Below, piece by piece: positions 33,106 through 45,140 of a stretch of 64,000 nt of DNA. Within the stretch, counting starts at the first letter, position 1; the number at the start of each line of letters is the position of its first letter. The notes below the pieces were generated by a model. It saw only the letters and a program-made list of their open reading frames with translations. It did not search any database and was not told the DNA's origin. Origin of the DNA: Enchytraeus crypticus (Eukaryota > Annelida > Clitellata > Enchytraeida > Enchytraeidae); the NCBI GenBank assembly GCA_905160935.1, contig CAJHZI010000372.1, positions 477,001 through 541,000 of the forward strand, given 5' to 3'. The position numbers and the translations under genes are program-made.

Positions 33106-33232
33106 AAAAGCTAATGTTAACGTCAGTTTTCTCACTCGAAAGTGATGTCAGTGACAGGCGAGCCCAGGATTTGAACCCTGTACATACTGATCCACGGTCG
33201 AATATCTTACCGACATCGCCACTAGCTCCAGC
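33106..33232 (-). repeat. S1 SINE
   Basis: Near full-length minus copy. Directly followed by about four variable 25-31-bp units containing CATTATTCAGTCATGTATAT (33262-33350). Confidence 0.86.
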
Positions 33233-33409
33233 AAGGGAGTCATCAACGAAATATCGTAGTCATGCCATTATTCAGTCATGTATATTTATGTCATTATTCA
33301 GTCATGTATATTCGTGTCATTATACAGTCATGTATATTCATGTCATTATTAAGTTACCTATTTTTCTATATTTTTGAGTTGGTTTGCTGGATTTAAGATT
33401 TTTAACTAT

Positions 33410-33512
33410 TATTTTTACTTGTTATTTTTCTCGTCAGCTTCGATGTGACTGCTCAATAGCTTTCGAAGTTGTCATTGATTGAAGTACTCTAATTTTTGTT
33501 GTTGTTGTTCAG
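33410..33512 (+). repeat. S5 repeat copy
   Basis: TTTTTCTCGTCAGCTTCGATG, GAAGTTGTCATTGATTGAAG, TACTCTAATTTTTG then (GTT)n. Confidence 0.5.
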
Positions 33513-33634
33513 ATTTGAGTCAACTTTCTAGTTATAGGGCCTACCTACCTCAGAATTCCAACTTTTGTTTCAAACCTGAAGGTAATCTGAAAAGATAAAA
33601 TCCGAAGTGATCCATAGATATTGTTGTCTTAACC

Positions 33635-33850
33635 AGATGAGCTTTTGAGTTGATAGCATTCTTGCCTGATAAACAAATGACCTTCAATTCGAATCCCATG
33701 CAGACCGTCTCTGACAGCTCCCTTGCTTTACAAGGGCAGCTAGATTTTAAATTTAGGTCTAAAACTTTTCAATAATTATAGTCGGCTTTCTGCTCACATC
33801 CCAGAGCTCCTTTTATGCTGAGTTAAATACAAGTCTGCCGTTGATTGATT
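33635..33850 (+). repeat. tRNA-like SINE candidate with (TTTA)n tail
   Basis: TGAGTTGATAGCATTCTTGCC and AATTCGAATCCC resemble A and B boxes; ends in GATTATTTATTTATTTATTT. No second good copy found here. Confidence 0.4.
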
Positions 33851-34160
33851 ATTTATTTATTTATTTAGAGAATTAGGAAAAAGAAAAAAGCAGGCACTGC
33901 AAGCAGGATCTTCACCTCACACAAAGCGAACCAAGAACACAACCACAGCACACCCATTAGACTCATGTAAAAACACTCGTTTAAAAATCAGAAGTACAAC
34001 TTATAAAATGGAAAAAAAAAAAAAATCACAACCTGAAATAATATATATATATATGTTATATATAATATATATATAACTTATATAATATATATTATACAAC
34101 TAGGCTATAGAGTTGAGCTACAATTAGTCAGAGATTACTAGAGAACTTGATGACAGACAC

Positions 34161-34162
<2 letters not shown>

Positions 34163-34245
<83 letters not shown>

Positions 34246-34269
34246 TGAGATAGAGTGCGAGAGAGGGAG

Positions 34270-34309
<40 letters not shown>

Positions 34310-34620
34310 AGAGGATGAGGTGGAGGAGAGAGGAGAGCGGAGGAGATGAGAGAGAGACGCGGAGAGGGGATGGGAGGGATTGGAGAGGATGACGACAGAG
34401 GAGAGGGGGAGGCGGGAAGCGAGAGAGAGCGAGGAGAGCGAGGGGGCGAGGGAAGAGGAGAGAGGAGGAGGTGTCGACGATGATGAGTGGTGGATGTGCA
34501 GAGAGAGGGTGCGGAGAGAGAGAGAGAGAGAAAGGAAGGAGAGAGGAGAGAAGAGGTGCAGGAGAGGAAGGAGAAGAAAGAGAAGTTGAGAGAGGATTAA
34601 AAGAGAAGTGAGAGAGAATT
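34163..34620. repeat. 450-bp purine-rich (GA/GGA) tract
   Basis: Starts as perfect (GA)n and grades into G-rich GAGG/GGAGA sequence, almost all purine on the plus strand. Long open frames across it are repeat artefacts. Confidence 0.95.
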
Positions 34621-34739
34621 TTTAGGACATGGAGTGCGAGAAAGTGGGATGGACGCGTATTGCGGTAGATCACAGTTATTGTGATACTGTTGAACTGTTC
34701 GTCAACACAGACTGCAGCAACTGGAGAAGTGAAAACAAG

Positions 34740-34915
34740 TGACAAGGTTCATGAGATAAAGTAGTGATAAGACTTCTTAAGATAACTAGCAATAAAGGTT
34801 GATGAGATAATGTAGTGATAAGGTTCATGAGATAAATTAGTGCTAAGGTTCATGAGATAAAGTAGTGATAAGGTTCATGAGCTAAAGTAGTGCTTAAGTT
34901 CGTGTGATAAAGAAT
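34740..34915. repeat. About 28-bp tandem repeat
   Basis: About six variable units of AAGGTTCATGAGATAAAGTA with GTGAT variations. Confidence 0.8.
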
Positions 34916-35012
34916 TGGCTGTTGAACTGATAGCCCTGACATGCATTACGTGAAAGTGCGTAGTCTACGATGTAAAATATAACATATACCAATATAACGA
35001 CATTAATATTAT

Positions 35013-35130
35013 CTGTAAGATATCCGACCGCGGACCAGTACGTGCGGGGTTCAAATCCTAGGCTCGCCCGTCACTGACATTGCTTTCGAGTGAGGAAACT
35101 GACGTTAACATTAGCTTTACCAGCCTTTTA
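35013..35130 (+). repeat. S1 SINE, 5' truncated
   Basis: GTAAGATATCCGACCGCGGA through B box GGTTCAAATCC and tail GTGAGGAAACTGACGTTAAC, ending GCTTTACCAGC. Confidence 0.86.
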
Positions 35131-35324
35131 TTACATATGCTAGTACAATTTAAATTAACTTTTAAATTAACATTTAACGATAATAATAGCCTAACCCTGA
35201 CTTCGTTACACCCCGGACAATATAGAATAGTAAAGAAGAAGAATAAAAGTAAGATGTTAAAGTATTATATCCAGTAATAATAATAACAATAAATAATATT
35301 AACAACACTAGTAATAATAAAGAA

Positions 35325-35372
35325 ATGTTTAATGTCCCTTTTATCATCTAAGGATGATGTCAAGGACATCTT
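35325..35372 (-). repeat. L2-type LINE tail module
   Basis: Minus strand GATGTCCTTGACATCATCC and GATGATAAAAGGGACATTAAAC, preceded by (TTA)n. Confidence 0.55.
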
Positions 35373-35776
35373 TACTAACTTGTAATTTTGAAAATAGAAA
35401 ACGTTAATAATGAAATGTGATACTATCTTAAAATTTGCTACAGAAATTAAAGATTACATTTAATATTAAAAAACAGAAGCCGTATGAGAAGTGTATTTAT
35501 TTATATTACTTTTAAATTTATTAAATTTGCTGTTTAGTATTATTTGCTCTTTAAATATTATGCTTAAACATTATGCTTAAACACGTACATTAGATTCATT
35601 TTTATTGGAATATAAAGGAGAATATAGGCCTATACCGCAGTTGGAATGGATTGTATTATGCAAGGATTTTGTCTAATTATTTTTCTTGCACGAATTCTAT
35701 TAGCTTTACTTTATGCATACTTACAGATTCGGATTTCATAAGCTATAGTCACGTGAGCGATCGATAATTTATTATT

Positions 35777-35806
<30 letters not shown>

Positions 35807-35809
<3 letters not shown>

Positions 35810-36050
35810 GCACATTATAGTGAAATGATCAACTATGTTGATATCTATCACTTTTAATACCACATGTTATATCAATTAGGCAATTTAGTCCATTTTCCGT
35901 GTTGCCAGTCCAGTGAATGTCCGAGATTTTACTCTCAGATCAACGCGGCTGGGATTCGAACCCACGAGGGTTCGATTCACCTCAGGGTCTGTCATTTAAA
36001 ACTTCATGACGTTGTATACACCCTTAACCATTGCGCTATTGAGACATTTA
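35807..36050 (-). repeat. S2 SINE, full length
   Basis: Minus strand starts GTCTCAATAGCGCAATGGTT (A box), B box GGGTTCGAATCCC, body GATCTGAGAGTAAAATCTCG, GGACATTCACTGGACTGG, and 3' end ACTATAATGTGCG followed by (TTA)n. Confidence 0.9.
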
Positions 36051-37145
36051 TCATCAAAATAATTAGTTATTATCAAAATAAGTTGGACAGGCTGCTTGCA
36101 TATACAGATTAAGAACACGATTGATTATAGGATAGGTTGCTTTCAAAATTTATATCGAAATATTAACTTATATTATCCTGAATTAGATTATTTTTCTTAA
36201 TTACGAGACTTGGGTTCAACGAAATTTTGAACTTGATAAAATTGGATTGAACAAAATGTCTTAAACTCTGAATTGATAAAATGGATAAATAAAAATTAGT
36301 AGCTAAGGCTTAAGAACTTCATATAAATTTAAAATTGGGACTATATAGTATAAATCTGTTTTATTAAAAGATGTCGTAGACATTATGCCATAGCATCTTT
36401 TGATATTCATATTAAAATCATTTCAGATTCTACAGGTGTTTTCTGAAAATTATGAAACAGAAGTACGAGTAAAAAAGAATTAGAATGAGGCGGAAGCGCG
36501 AGGTGGGAGGTAGGATGACTCATCCCGTGTAGCAATGACAAATTCTGAAGAGAAAGGATGAGAAGTTGTGTCCCGTGTCACAACAGGTTTACGGTGGGGT
36601 CACTTAGATAGAGAGACTTATGTAAGATAGGAATCTGTGCCGCTGTCTATACTCAGTTATGTGAATCTCATTTATCTTATTTTAATCATAGCTCAGATCT
36701 TATTCTGCTATTAGGCGCACACTACTTGCATGATTCTAATTAATCATATCGGTTAGGCGTTCGACTACAGATCAATAGGTGCAGGATTCTAATTCAGTAC
36801 TCACGTCGCTACTAACAGGCTTTTGGCAGGAAAATAGATATTAAAATAGGCTTTTCGGCTTAAGGCTTTAAAGTTAAATTATATTTATATTTAACGCGTA
36901 AAATAGATTATCTTAAAATTGAAATGCGTCTGTATTGAATATAATAAATCTAATAAATTCACACTTACTATGAACTAAAACTTTAAAGCATAAAAATTGA
37001 CAAAATATACATTAACTGTAATATACATGACGCAACAAATTGAGGTATAAGTAACCTCGCATTTAAAATAAAGAAACAAATGAAAAAATACGAAAACTTA
37101 AAATGAAACTTAATACAAAAACTTAGCAACAAAAACTATATAAAT
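36051..37145. other. AT-rich intergenic sequence with one tRNA-like patch
   Basis: 36745-36810 has CGGTTAGGCGTTCGACTAC and AGGATTCTAATTC, weakly like pol III boxes. Nothing else recognised. Confidence 0.4.
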
Positions 37146-37147
37146 GT

Positions 37148-37205
37148 GCAATGCAAGGAAAAGGCGAGGAACCGGTCGTTAAATTCTTATTGATTGATTG
37201 ATTGA
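37148..37205 (+). repeat. L2-type LINE tail module, (GATT)n-tailed
   Basis: GGCGAGGAACCGGTCGTTAA then ATTCTTATTGATTGATTGATT. Confidence 0.55.
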
Positions 37206-37954
37206 TTATTGAAAAGAGCTTATAACTTAGTAATTTATGTAATGCGCATCATGCGCTGGAGTTCAATATAGATTTTTTAAAGTAATAAAACATTCAGAAA
37301 TCTCGGCACGTCATTGTTTTTATTGACTGACAGGAAATCATCTATTGATCTACATCAAAAATTAAGATTTTTATCATTTTACGGATTCAAATTTTTTATA
37401 TTAAATTGCTATCTTATGACAAGCTTTTTACCTGATTTTTACGATGGAGACGAATATAACAGTTGCCCTTAAGAAAATTACCGAAACCTGTATAATGCTT
37501 TTAGCTTAACTAATTTGCATTTTCATGGCCTCGATGTTGTTCAAATGCAAAGGATTTTCAGAGACAGAACCAAATTAGTAGATAAGGAAGTAGTTATCAT
37601 CAACTAAGTTCCTCAACATACAAGATATTTTTGATAATTTAGTTCCTGATATTTAACTTTCATTAAATTTTCTTTCTTCTTTGTAAAACGCGACTGGAAC
37701 GTTATGTAACATAATTTAAGAAGTACAAAAAAATCCAACTAATGGACCTAAGCGGAGGGTTTGCAAGTTGCTTGCACTCTCGTTTTAAAGTCAAGAGATC
37801 TCAGGATCTAAACCCAGTCTAATTGTATTTTATAATGTCTCTTATGCATTGTGGTACAGAAACAGACTCCAAACTACCGTTGTAGCTTTTATTAAATACA
37901 CAAGCCATACACAGGTGCCCTCACCAGAGACTAACCTATGGGGCTAACTAATAA

Positions 37955-38122
37955 TGGCTTGTATCAAGCATAGTCTAACTAATAACGGCTTGTATCAAGC
38001 ATAGTCTAACAAATAATGGCTTGTATCAAGCATTGTCTAACTAATAATGACTTGTATCAAGCATAGTCTAACTAATAATGGCTTGTATCAAGCATAGTCT
38101 AACTAATAATGGCTTGTATCAC
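37955..38122. repeat. 31-bp minisatellite
   Basis: Five close copies of GGCTTGTATCAAGCATAGTC plus TAACTAATAAT. 38122-39450 has nothing recognised. Confidence 0.92.
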
Positions 38123-39454
38123 GGTTACTCTCAGTAAAACGAAGTCAGAGGATATACGATTATTATGAAGTTTAAACTTTTCTTTCGTCAACTGCAACAG
38201 ACTTCAGGAAATCAAGATACGCCATATCAAACAGTATCTACTGCGAGACAGTTAGATACATAATAGCAGCTTCAGACATGTGCATGATAAGCAAAGGAGT
38301 TCAGAGCTTTTGCACGCTATTTACAGATGTCACTCATTAATAGAAGTTTAGTTCGCTGATATTGATTCGGTTGGCTTTATTTAAATTACAAGTAAATGCG
38401 ACTATTATATAATTATGAGCTTTCGTCGTATGTCTGTAGAGATTTTTCAGTAGAAATTTGTAATTACCGACTGTCTGTCAATCAAATGCGAATTATGATG
38501 ACAGAAAATAGAAGATATTAACCGAACTGATATCAGTAGAGCTGACACTGATATGCAACACGTGAATATTACATTTTAGTAATAAATAGTAGATTAGGAG
38601 TAAAGTAAAATACTTAGGAGTAATGGTGTAAGTAGTGTTGCTCATAGATTAAAGTTATCCTGACAAATAACTGACTTTGGCATGATAATATCTTGCTGCA
38701 ATATATCCGTGGTCCAAAGCTAGATTATGTTTATCAATCAATCAATCATCAATCAACCAATCAAATAGTATATTTGTATAACGCGGCTCTCTCCTATAGA
38801 TATAGGCCTATATGTTTATGACATTAAGATACTTTTACTCTCTGAATACCTTTTCTACTCCGCACGAGTCCTTTATAGTTACATGCTTATTTCGATTTAT
38901 ATCTGTTTTAACTTTAAGTTGAGAAAAAATGTATATTTGTCTTAGTCTAATATTAGTAGGCCTATATTATTATCATGGTCTAATGGACATGTAATTGTAC
39001 TGCTACTATTCAATATATAAATAAATTAAAGAAATTAAAAAGTTCACTGCTGAACTGATTTGTTGGTAATTCTCTATCTTGACAAATGTTGAGAGAAAAT
39101 AAATTGAATATTCTCATTTAGACATTATGAATATGAATATTTAAGTCTAATCCAAATTTGGCGTAATATTTCTGATTCTAAAGCATCCCAGCTATAGGAC
39201 GAGCGCTGTATTTGAATCTGAACTAACTGATTCGTATTTTGACGTCTTACTCTAATGCTATGGGATCAGTGGTTGTTTAGTATCATAAATTTTCCAAAGC
39301 AATTTTCTCGAATCTCTCGAACCCATCAGCTAATGGCTGCGTATACACCGGCTGACTGACACAACATCCTCTGTTCTGTTTCATGTCTTTAGATTTTATC
39401 CAAATTAGATTATTGTGCAACAATTTGCTTTAGCCGCTCGTCGCTAAATAATTC

Positions 39455-39534
39455 GCAACAGATCAAAGGCTAGAAGATTCACTGCCATTACAATACTGTA
39501 ATGGCAGTGAATCTTCTAGCCTTTGATCTGTTGC
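39455..39534. other. Perfect 38-bp inverted repeat with 4-nt loop
   Basis: Arms 39455-39492 and 39497-39534, loop ATAC, no mismatch. Left arm begins GCAACAGATCAAAGGCTAGA. Directly abuts the tail of an S3 SINE. Confidence 0.95.
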
Positions 39535-39705
39535 ATCATCATTTTCTTCCCTAGAATCCTAGTTTAACTAGGGTTGAGATACGAATAGAAACTTTTCCAT
39601 TCGTTCTTGAAAATTTTGTTACAATTTCTGGAACCAAGGCGCTCACCAGCCAAATGCCCTTTCAGGCGTTGGTTTGGATCTTAGTGCTTTGGCGCCTTGC
39701 TATTA
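39535..39705 (-). repeat. S3 SINE copy
   Basis: ATCATCATTTTC tail, CCTAGTTTAACTAGGGTTGA, CAATTTCTGGAACCAAGGCG, TTTCAGGCGTTGGTTTGGAT. Confidence 0.85.
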
Positions 39706-42013
39706 TAATATATGTATATATTATATTATTACGATGATGCGCTGAGAATTGATGTGGTATCACTGATGATACGGACCTGCCATTAGGAAGCACAAGGGGA
39801 TATATTAGATAATACATCTCTGCGGCATGGAAGTATTTTATAATATAAGCGATTTAGTGCAACAACACCAATTTACATTAAAAATAAACAAAGGTAAATA
39901 TTAATATAAAATTCTATTTAGTATTAAACTCACTAATAATTGGATCTTTAGTTGCTAAAAGAGGTCCAGCAGAATCTGAGGAAGCAATGTGAAACGCCAT
40001 CAGTGGTCATATTTTCTCAAGTTAAAGGCTGCATAAAAGTTTGATAAAGGTTTAGTCTTTTTGATTCGATCAAATGGCTCGTTTTTCGGAGTTCTTTTAA
40101 GTGTGTACGAAAGCAGAATTTGAATTGAAACGGGGTTGGATTTTCTGGGTGGTGGGGGGTTGGATCCCCCATCGCAGATGTGTGACCCCCATGAATAAAG
40201 TTTTAACCTCCCAGTTTTAACACTTCCCGCCCCCAAATGGCAAAGCCAGAGCCACCCCCAGACAAGCCTTCCACGGTCTTGAAAAAAATTTAGCAAATCC
40301 AACAAAAGGTCGGGTTTTTATTTAGTGGAACTTATTTAGCAGATGTCAATGTAACTAAGCCGTTGCAGCCTTGTGGGAGTTGATAATTACGAATTCACCC
40401 TGGATAATTCCGTCGCTAAATGAGAAGCACTACATGCGAAATCATTTCCACTGAGCAGGAGAGAATTCCTGAGCTTTAAACGCTTAATTTATGAATTTGG
40501 CTTTTTAAAAAGCATTAGCATTCTTGATGGAATACTGGTCGGACTTGTAATTCATCGCTATGCAGCAGAATTCTCGATACTCTAGAGATATTCAATTTAC
40601 AAAGTGAATCGATTTTGCTAATATGAAGTAGGATTAGATCATTTATTGATCATTTGATCAATGGAGCTCTGACAGAAAAGCTGGAATGAGACTGACAGTT
40701 CGCATACGTTTTCTAAGCAATTTCAAACAAATTGTCTTTAAACTATTAAATAATTAATGACGCAGAATTTTAGATAATTTTAATAATCTCTAACATAAAG
40801 TAAAATATAATATTGTATCTAGTATATAATAAATAATATAGTAAGCATTCTCTGATAAACAATAAATATTCCCAAAAGGGGGTATAATATTTTCTATTTG
40901 ATAAATCCATCAGCAAAGGATCGCAACGAGCACAATGGCGGTAAATACCGAGGCATTGTTAATCGTTCAGCGGTATTCTCGTCCTAACTATCTTTGGTCT
41001 ACAGTGACGTTATAGGTCTAGTACTCAGATTTCTTCTCATAATATACTAACAATATCAATTTTATTGACAGGTTTGATCGTCAGATTTACTCCACAGCAT
41101 GGACGAAACATTTAAAGGAAAATATTGTACCAGTTTCCAAAATAATTTAGAACATTTACTTTCGTTGAATCATATGAACTACACAGTACACACTTCTGTG
41201 CAAGGATTATTGTTAAATTTCTCTATCTACAGATCGTTGGATCATATGAAGCACAAACTTCAGTTCCTGGATTATTGCTACATTTCTGTATCTACAGTGC
41301 GCACCATATCAGGATTTAGGCCACTAATCTAATACTATTATACCCGCTATCATCGTGAAGAAACCTTATAAATGTGAATCGGCATATTACTCAGTAACAG
41401 GTTGCTTCACTGCTTATCTATATTTCATTGACTGTTTTAATGCAGCTTTATGGCAAAATATGTTAGTAAATCGTAGTTTTATATTTATATGCTCTCTTTA
41501 AATTATACTTCACGGTTATATAACGCCTTTTACTTTTGTCACCAGTTTCTCGGTCTAGATTTTCGCAATTGTTATGGCTTATTTAATCAAAGGATGAATC
41601 AGATTAGGACCTATTTTATTTGAGTTTAAGGTAAGTTTCAGATTTTCTTGTAAGTCGAGTGCTTCGGATAAAATTAATAAAGATTATACAACCTGTTGTA
41701 AAACCTGTTTGATGAATTTCATTCACATACATGTAGTATTTAACATTTTAAAATGTTACAAGGTCAGATAGCACATATAGAATAGAATAGCCTACGTACA
41801 TAAAGAGCAGGAAAAATCAGTAGGCTAAGTCTCACATTTTAACGGAATCTTTCAATTATTTTTAGAATTAATTAGAATTTATTTTCTTTCTCTGCGACAT
41901 AAAGAACTAGAAATCTTAGTTTAATATCTGATTCCCAAATACAATCCAGCCGATTATAACCCGTGGCCTCTTCATTGATAAGCAAATCTGTTCCTATTCA
42001 ACAATTTAAAGTA

Positions 42014-42015
<2 letters not shown>
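39706..42015. other. AT-rich intergenic sequence
   Basis: 39765-39795 has a short ACGGACCTGCCATTAGGAAG fragment of the S4/LINE end. 40030-40310 has G/C homopolymer runs and a 101-codon minus frame that I do not trust. 41110-41300 holds two diverged copies of a 75-90-bp unit (GTTGGATCATATGAAGCACA type). No gene supported. Confidence 0.45.
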
Positions 42016-42017
<2 letters not shown>

Positions 42018-42063
<46 letters not shown>

Positions 42064-42095
42064 TACATGTATATAGGCATATATATATATATATA

Positions 42096-42136
<41 letters not shown>
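42018..42136. repeat. (TA)n microsatellites
   Basis: Two TA runs split by ATTATACATGTATATAGGC. Further TA runs at 42233-42310 and 42460-42500. Confidence 0.93.
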
Positions 42137-42230
42137 TTCCATTTAGCGTGTCGCATATCTTTATTCAGGGTCTAAACGGATGGGACTAGATAGGATATCG
42201 TGAGAATACTGTATATGTACACAAATAGTG

Positions 42231-42269
<39 letters not shown>

Positions 42270-42321
42270 TATTGTATATATATATATATATTAATATTAA
42301 TATATCAAAATATTATATATA

Positions 42322-42458
42322 TAAAGCTGGTAAAGCTAAGATTAACGTCAGTTTCCTCACTCGAAAGCGATGTCAGTGACGGGCGAGCCCAGGATTTGAA
42401 CGCCGCACACACTGATCCGCAGTCGAATATCTTACCGACTTCGCCACAGGTTCCAGCC

Positions 42459-42460
<2 letters not shown>
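42322..42460 (-). repeat. S1 SINE, full length
   Basis: AAAGCTGGTAAAGCTAAGAT to CACAGGTTCCAGCC, with TA tracts on both sides. Confidence 0.9.
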
Positions 42461-42507
<47 letters not shown>

Positions 42508-42939
42508 TTTGCCCTATTGAATGAAATTGAAATGTAAAATGATAACAATATTCTCTTATTTCTTATTTGTATAGTTTATTGACAAAATGTGGGCATATTG
42601 TCCCAATGACATCAAGTTGCTTAAAATCTAAGATACGCTTTTATTATTGCATAGAAATATACTACATAGCGCGATGATCAAACGGTCCTTCGGGACATTT
42701 GAAAACCATCAGACTATCTCAGCAAGGGATTTACAGTCAAAATGTTGATTAATTATGGATGCAGTTCTTGATTGACAGAAAGTCTGAGTGGAACTGTAAT
42801 TTAGCGAATACGAAACTTCTTTCGAAGAACTCCAACTATCCTAATAGATCCCATCGTAGTAATAATAATGGCGATTTAAACTTTAATTTGGATATGATAT
42901 GATATGATATTCAGCTACAATGTTTGATCTTAATCAAAT

Positions 42940-43222
42940 AATAATAAAGGTTTTTCTTCCGTTTCCTCGTACAAGGACGATGTCAGGGACGTCATGGGAC
43001 AAATGGACTTTCCTATAGAATCTCGAAAACATGGCCCCTTGCACAGCAGGCAAGGTGGACCTCATACTAAATGGGCCACTGAAAAATATATATGTCTCTG
43101 TGTTCTCAGTCGTCATCGTGTGGTGCTTTGGCGCCTGTTTGTGTAGTGTCTGCAAGAGACGTCCCTGACATTGCCTTATGGCGAAGAACCGGACGTTAAA
43201 TTCTTATTGATTGATTGATTGA
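42940..43222. repeat. Inverted pair of L2-type LINE tail modules
   Basis: Left part (42940-42992) is minus-strand GACGTCCCTGACATCGTCCT with (TTA)n-like end; right part (43150-43222) is plus-strand GACGTCCCTGACATTGCC then (GATT)n. About 155 bp lies between, sharing GTGCTTTGGCGCCT with S3. Confidence 0.7.
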
Positions 43223-43401
43223 TAAGCAACAACTGACAGTTTTTCTTATTATTTTAATCGTTATTGAGCTTATATATTATGCTCTGTGCGAACGCCAAGT
43301 CGAGCTGCCTTCTCCTTAATTACGAGTTATAGTGATTTATATATTTCGATCCGCTTCATTTGAAATCAGTGTAATGAGGTTTTGTCGGCACTGGAAATAA
43401 C

Positions 43402-44754
43402 TAGAGATGGGAATCGAACCGAACCCGAACCGAACCCTAAAATCTAGAATTTTGACCGAACCGAACTCGAACCCAGACTCTGGCCGAACCCGAACCCAGA
43501 CTCTGGCCGAACCCGAACCGAATCCAGACTTCGTCCAAACCGAACTGAAACAAACTCTTGGAGTTCCTTTCTTCTTCGCCAGCCTGACATAAAATAAAGA
43601 TAGTAAGAACAATACAAATATATATTAGTTTTTGCATTTACATGTCTTACAGTATCTAACAGCATATATTCAGGTAAGGCTGGTTCCGACACAAATTTTA
43701 AAATGGTAGCGGTACAAAAGAATGGTAGCGGGAAGCGTGACGGGCCTACAGAAGATAATGGATAGTCTGAATGATACGGCATTGAAATATGGAATGAAGA
43801 TTAACACAAAAGAAGCAAAAGTGATGAGAGTATCCCATAAAAAATTGAAAATTCTCGACTTAGGTTTATTTGTTCTTGTTAAATTCAAATTATGAATTTT
43901 TCTAATTTTAGTGTGCTACCTTAATGTTTTTGCAGCCTGATTTACAAATAATTATATACGACATATGATATGTGTTATGGCTATCTGGAGTAAATAATTT
44001 TGCACTATAGCGATGCAATAATTTCATAAATCCTTTCGTAACTTCATAATTGATCTGAGAGTTCAAATTTGAAACCCTAAGGTAAATTACGAAGCTTATT
44101 ATTGGTCAGTTGATAGCAAACTGTGTATATTATGATAATTTTTCTATGGAAGTACACGTGTTTACCAAATCATCTTTATTTGAAATTTTTATGTTACTAA
44201 ATTGAACTTTGTCTCTAGAATATTGGATCAAATTTTAGTCAAGACATTTCCACTTAATTATAAACGTATCTAATATAAACTTAAAGCCTATAGTGACAAT
44301 AAAAATTTAAAAATTGATGATGCATTCTATTTGCTCGTTATAATCAAGGAAAATATTTCTGATACAATAATAAAGCTAAATATCTATATTATGAAAAGTT
44401 GTTGGTCAACTAACAATATTCTAAGAAATGTACAGGATTAAATACAACTTCTCTCCTTTTTTCATTGTCACATTTTTACTCAGGTGAAAAAATGTGGCAG
44501 CTTTTATGACTTAATGAATTTTTAAACATATTTACCATAAACCATTTTAAACATGTATGTCATAACCATGATTATTATAGGTAAAGTTAAACAATTGCAA
44601 TATTATCAAAACCAATCCTTTTCGAACTCGAATCGAACTCTTGCGAGTTGGAAAGCAAGCCGAACCAGAACCGAACCCGAACCGATCCGAACTTTCATTT
44701 TCAACGAACCGAACCGAACCCGAACTCTGGAAATTCATAAAATCCCCATCTCTA
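43402..44754. mobile_element. hAT-type non-autonomous DNA transposon, 1353 bp, exact 8-bp TSD
   Basis: Terminal inverted repeats TAGAGATGGG / CCCATCTCTA. The flanking octamer GAAATAAC is present on both sides (43394-43401 and 44755-44762), diagnostic of the hAT superfamily. Subterminal arrays of CCGAACCCGAACC-type units at about 43410-43545 and 44625-44735 run in the same orientation at both ends instead of being inverted. No transposase: internal DNA is AT-rich and holds a LINE reverse-transcriptase fragment (43690-43870). The proline/arginine/glutamate-rich open frames over the arrays are artefacts. Confidence 0.92.
43690..43870 (+). pseudogene. Non-LTR reverse-transcriptase fragment inside the hAT element
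   Basis: Plus-strand reading LQKIMDSLNDTALKYGMKIN then KEAKVMRVSHK. This is the palm-end block (GMKIN.KKTKVM) typical of LINE reverse transcriptases. Only about 60 codons remain; no endonuclease or catalytic YADD seen. Confidence 0.8.
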
Positions 44755-45070
44755 GAAATAACCATTGCAGTGATGTGCGAGAGTAAGACTAAAAATACTA
44801 ACTGTAGATAAAATAATCAAAGAAAAATAGGTTTTTGCGAAATGAAATATTTGTAATTGATACTACATCTACACGCATTTTAGATAGTGTTCAGTTTTAC
44901 GTAATATTAATAAGTAATTTCATGAAATATCTATGCTATACTTCATAACCACTTTAACTGGCTAAGCTAGCAGGGCGGTTTCTAAACTTTTCAAAACACA
45001 ATGTTAGAGTTTTCTGACTAAAGACGAATATTCTGCAGCTTAGGATCAGATCATTCGAAGCATTATATGT

Positions 45071-45073
<3 letters not shown>

Positions 45074-45115
<42 letters not shown>

Positions 45116-45140
45116 TATACATATACATGTATATATATGT
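45074..45140. repeat. (TA)n microsatellite
   Basis: TA run with ACACATATATATACATATAC interruptions. 44763-45073 has nothing recognised. Confidence 0.9.

Noticed and set aside
34128-34745. 205-codon minus frame rich in Ser/Leu/Pro
   Set aside because: Lies over the polypurine tract; simple-repeat artefact.
40000-40305. 101-codon minus frame
   Set aside because: Region has suspicious homopolymers and no domain I know; probably chance.
43407-43782. Arg/Phe/Gly or Pro/Asn-rich frames
   Set aside because: Products of the CCGAACC subterminal array of the hAT element.
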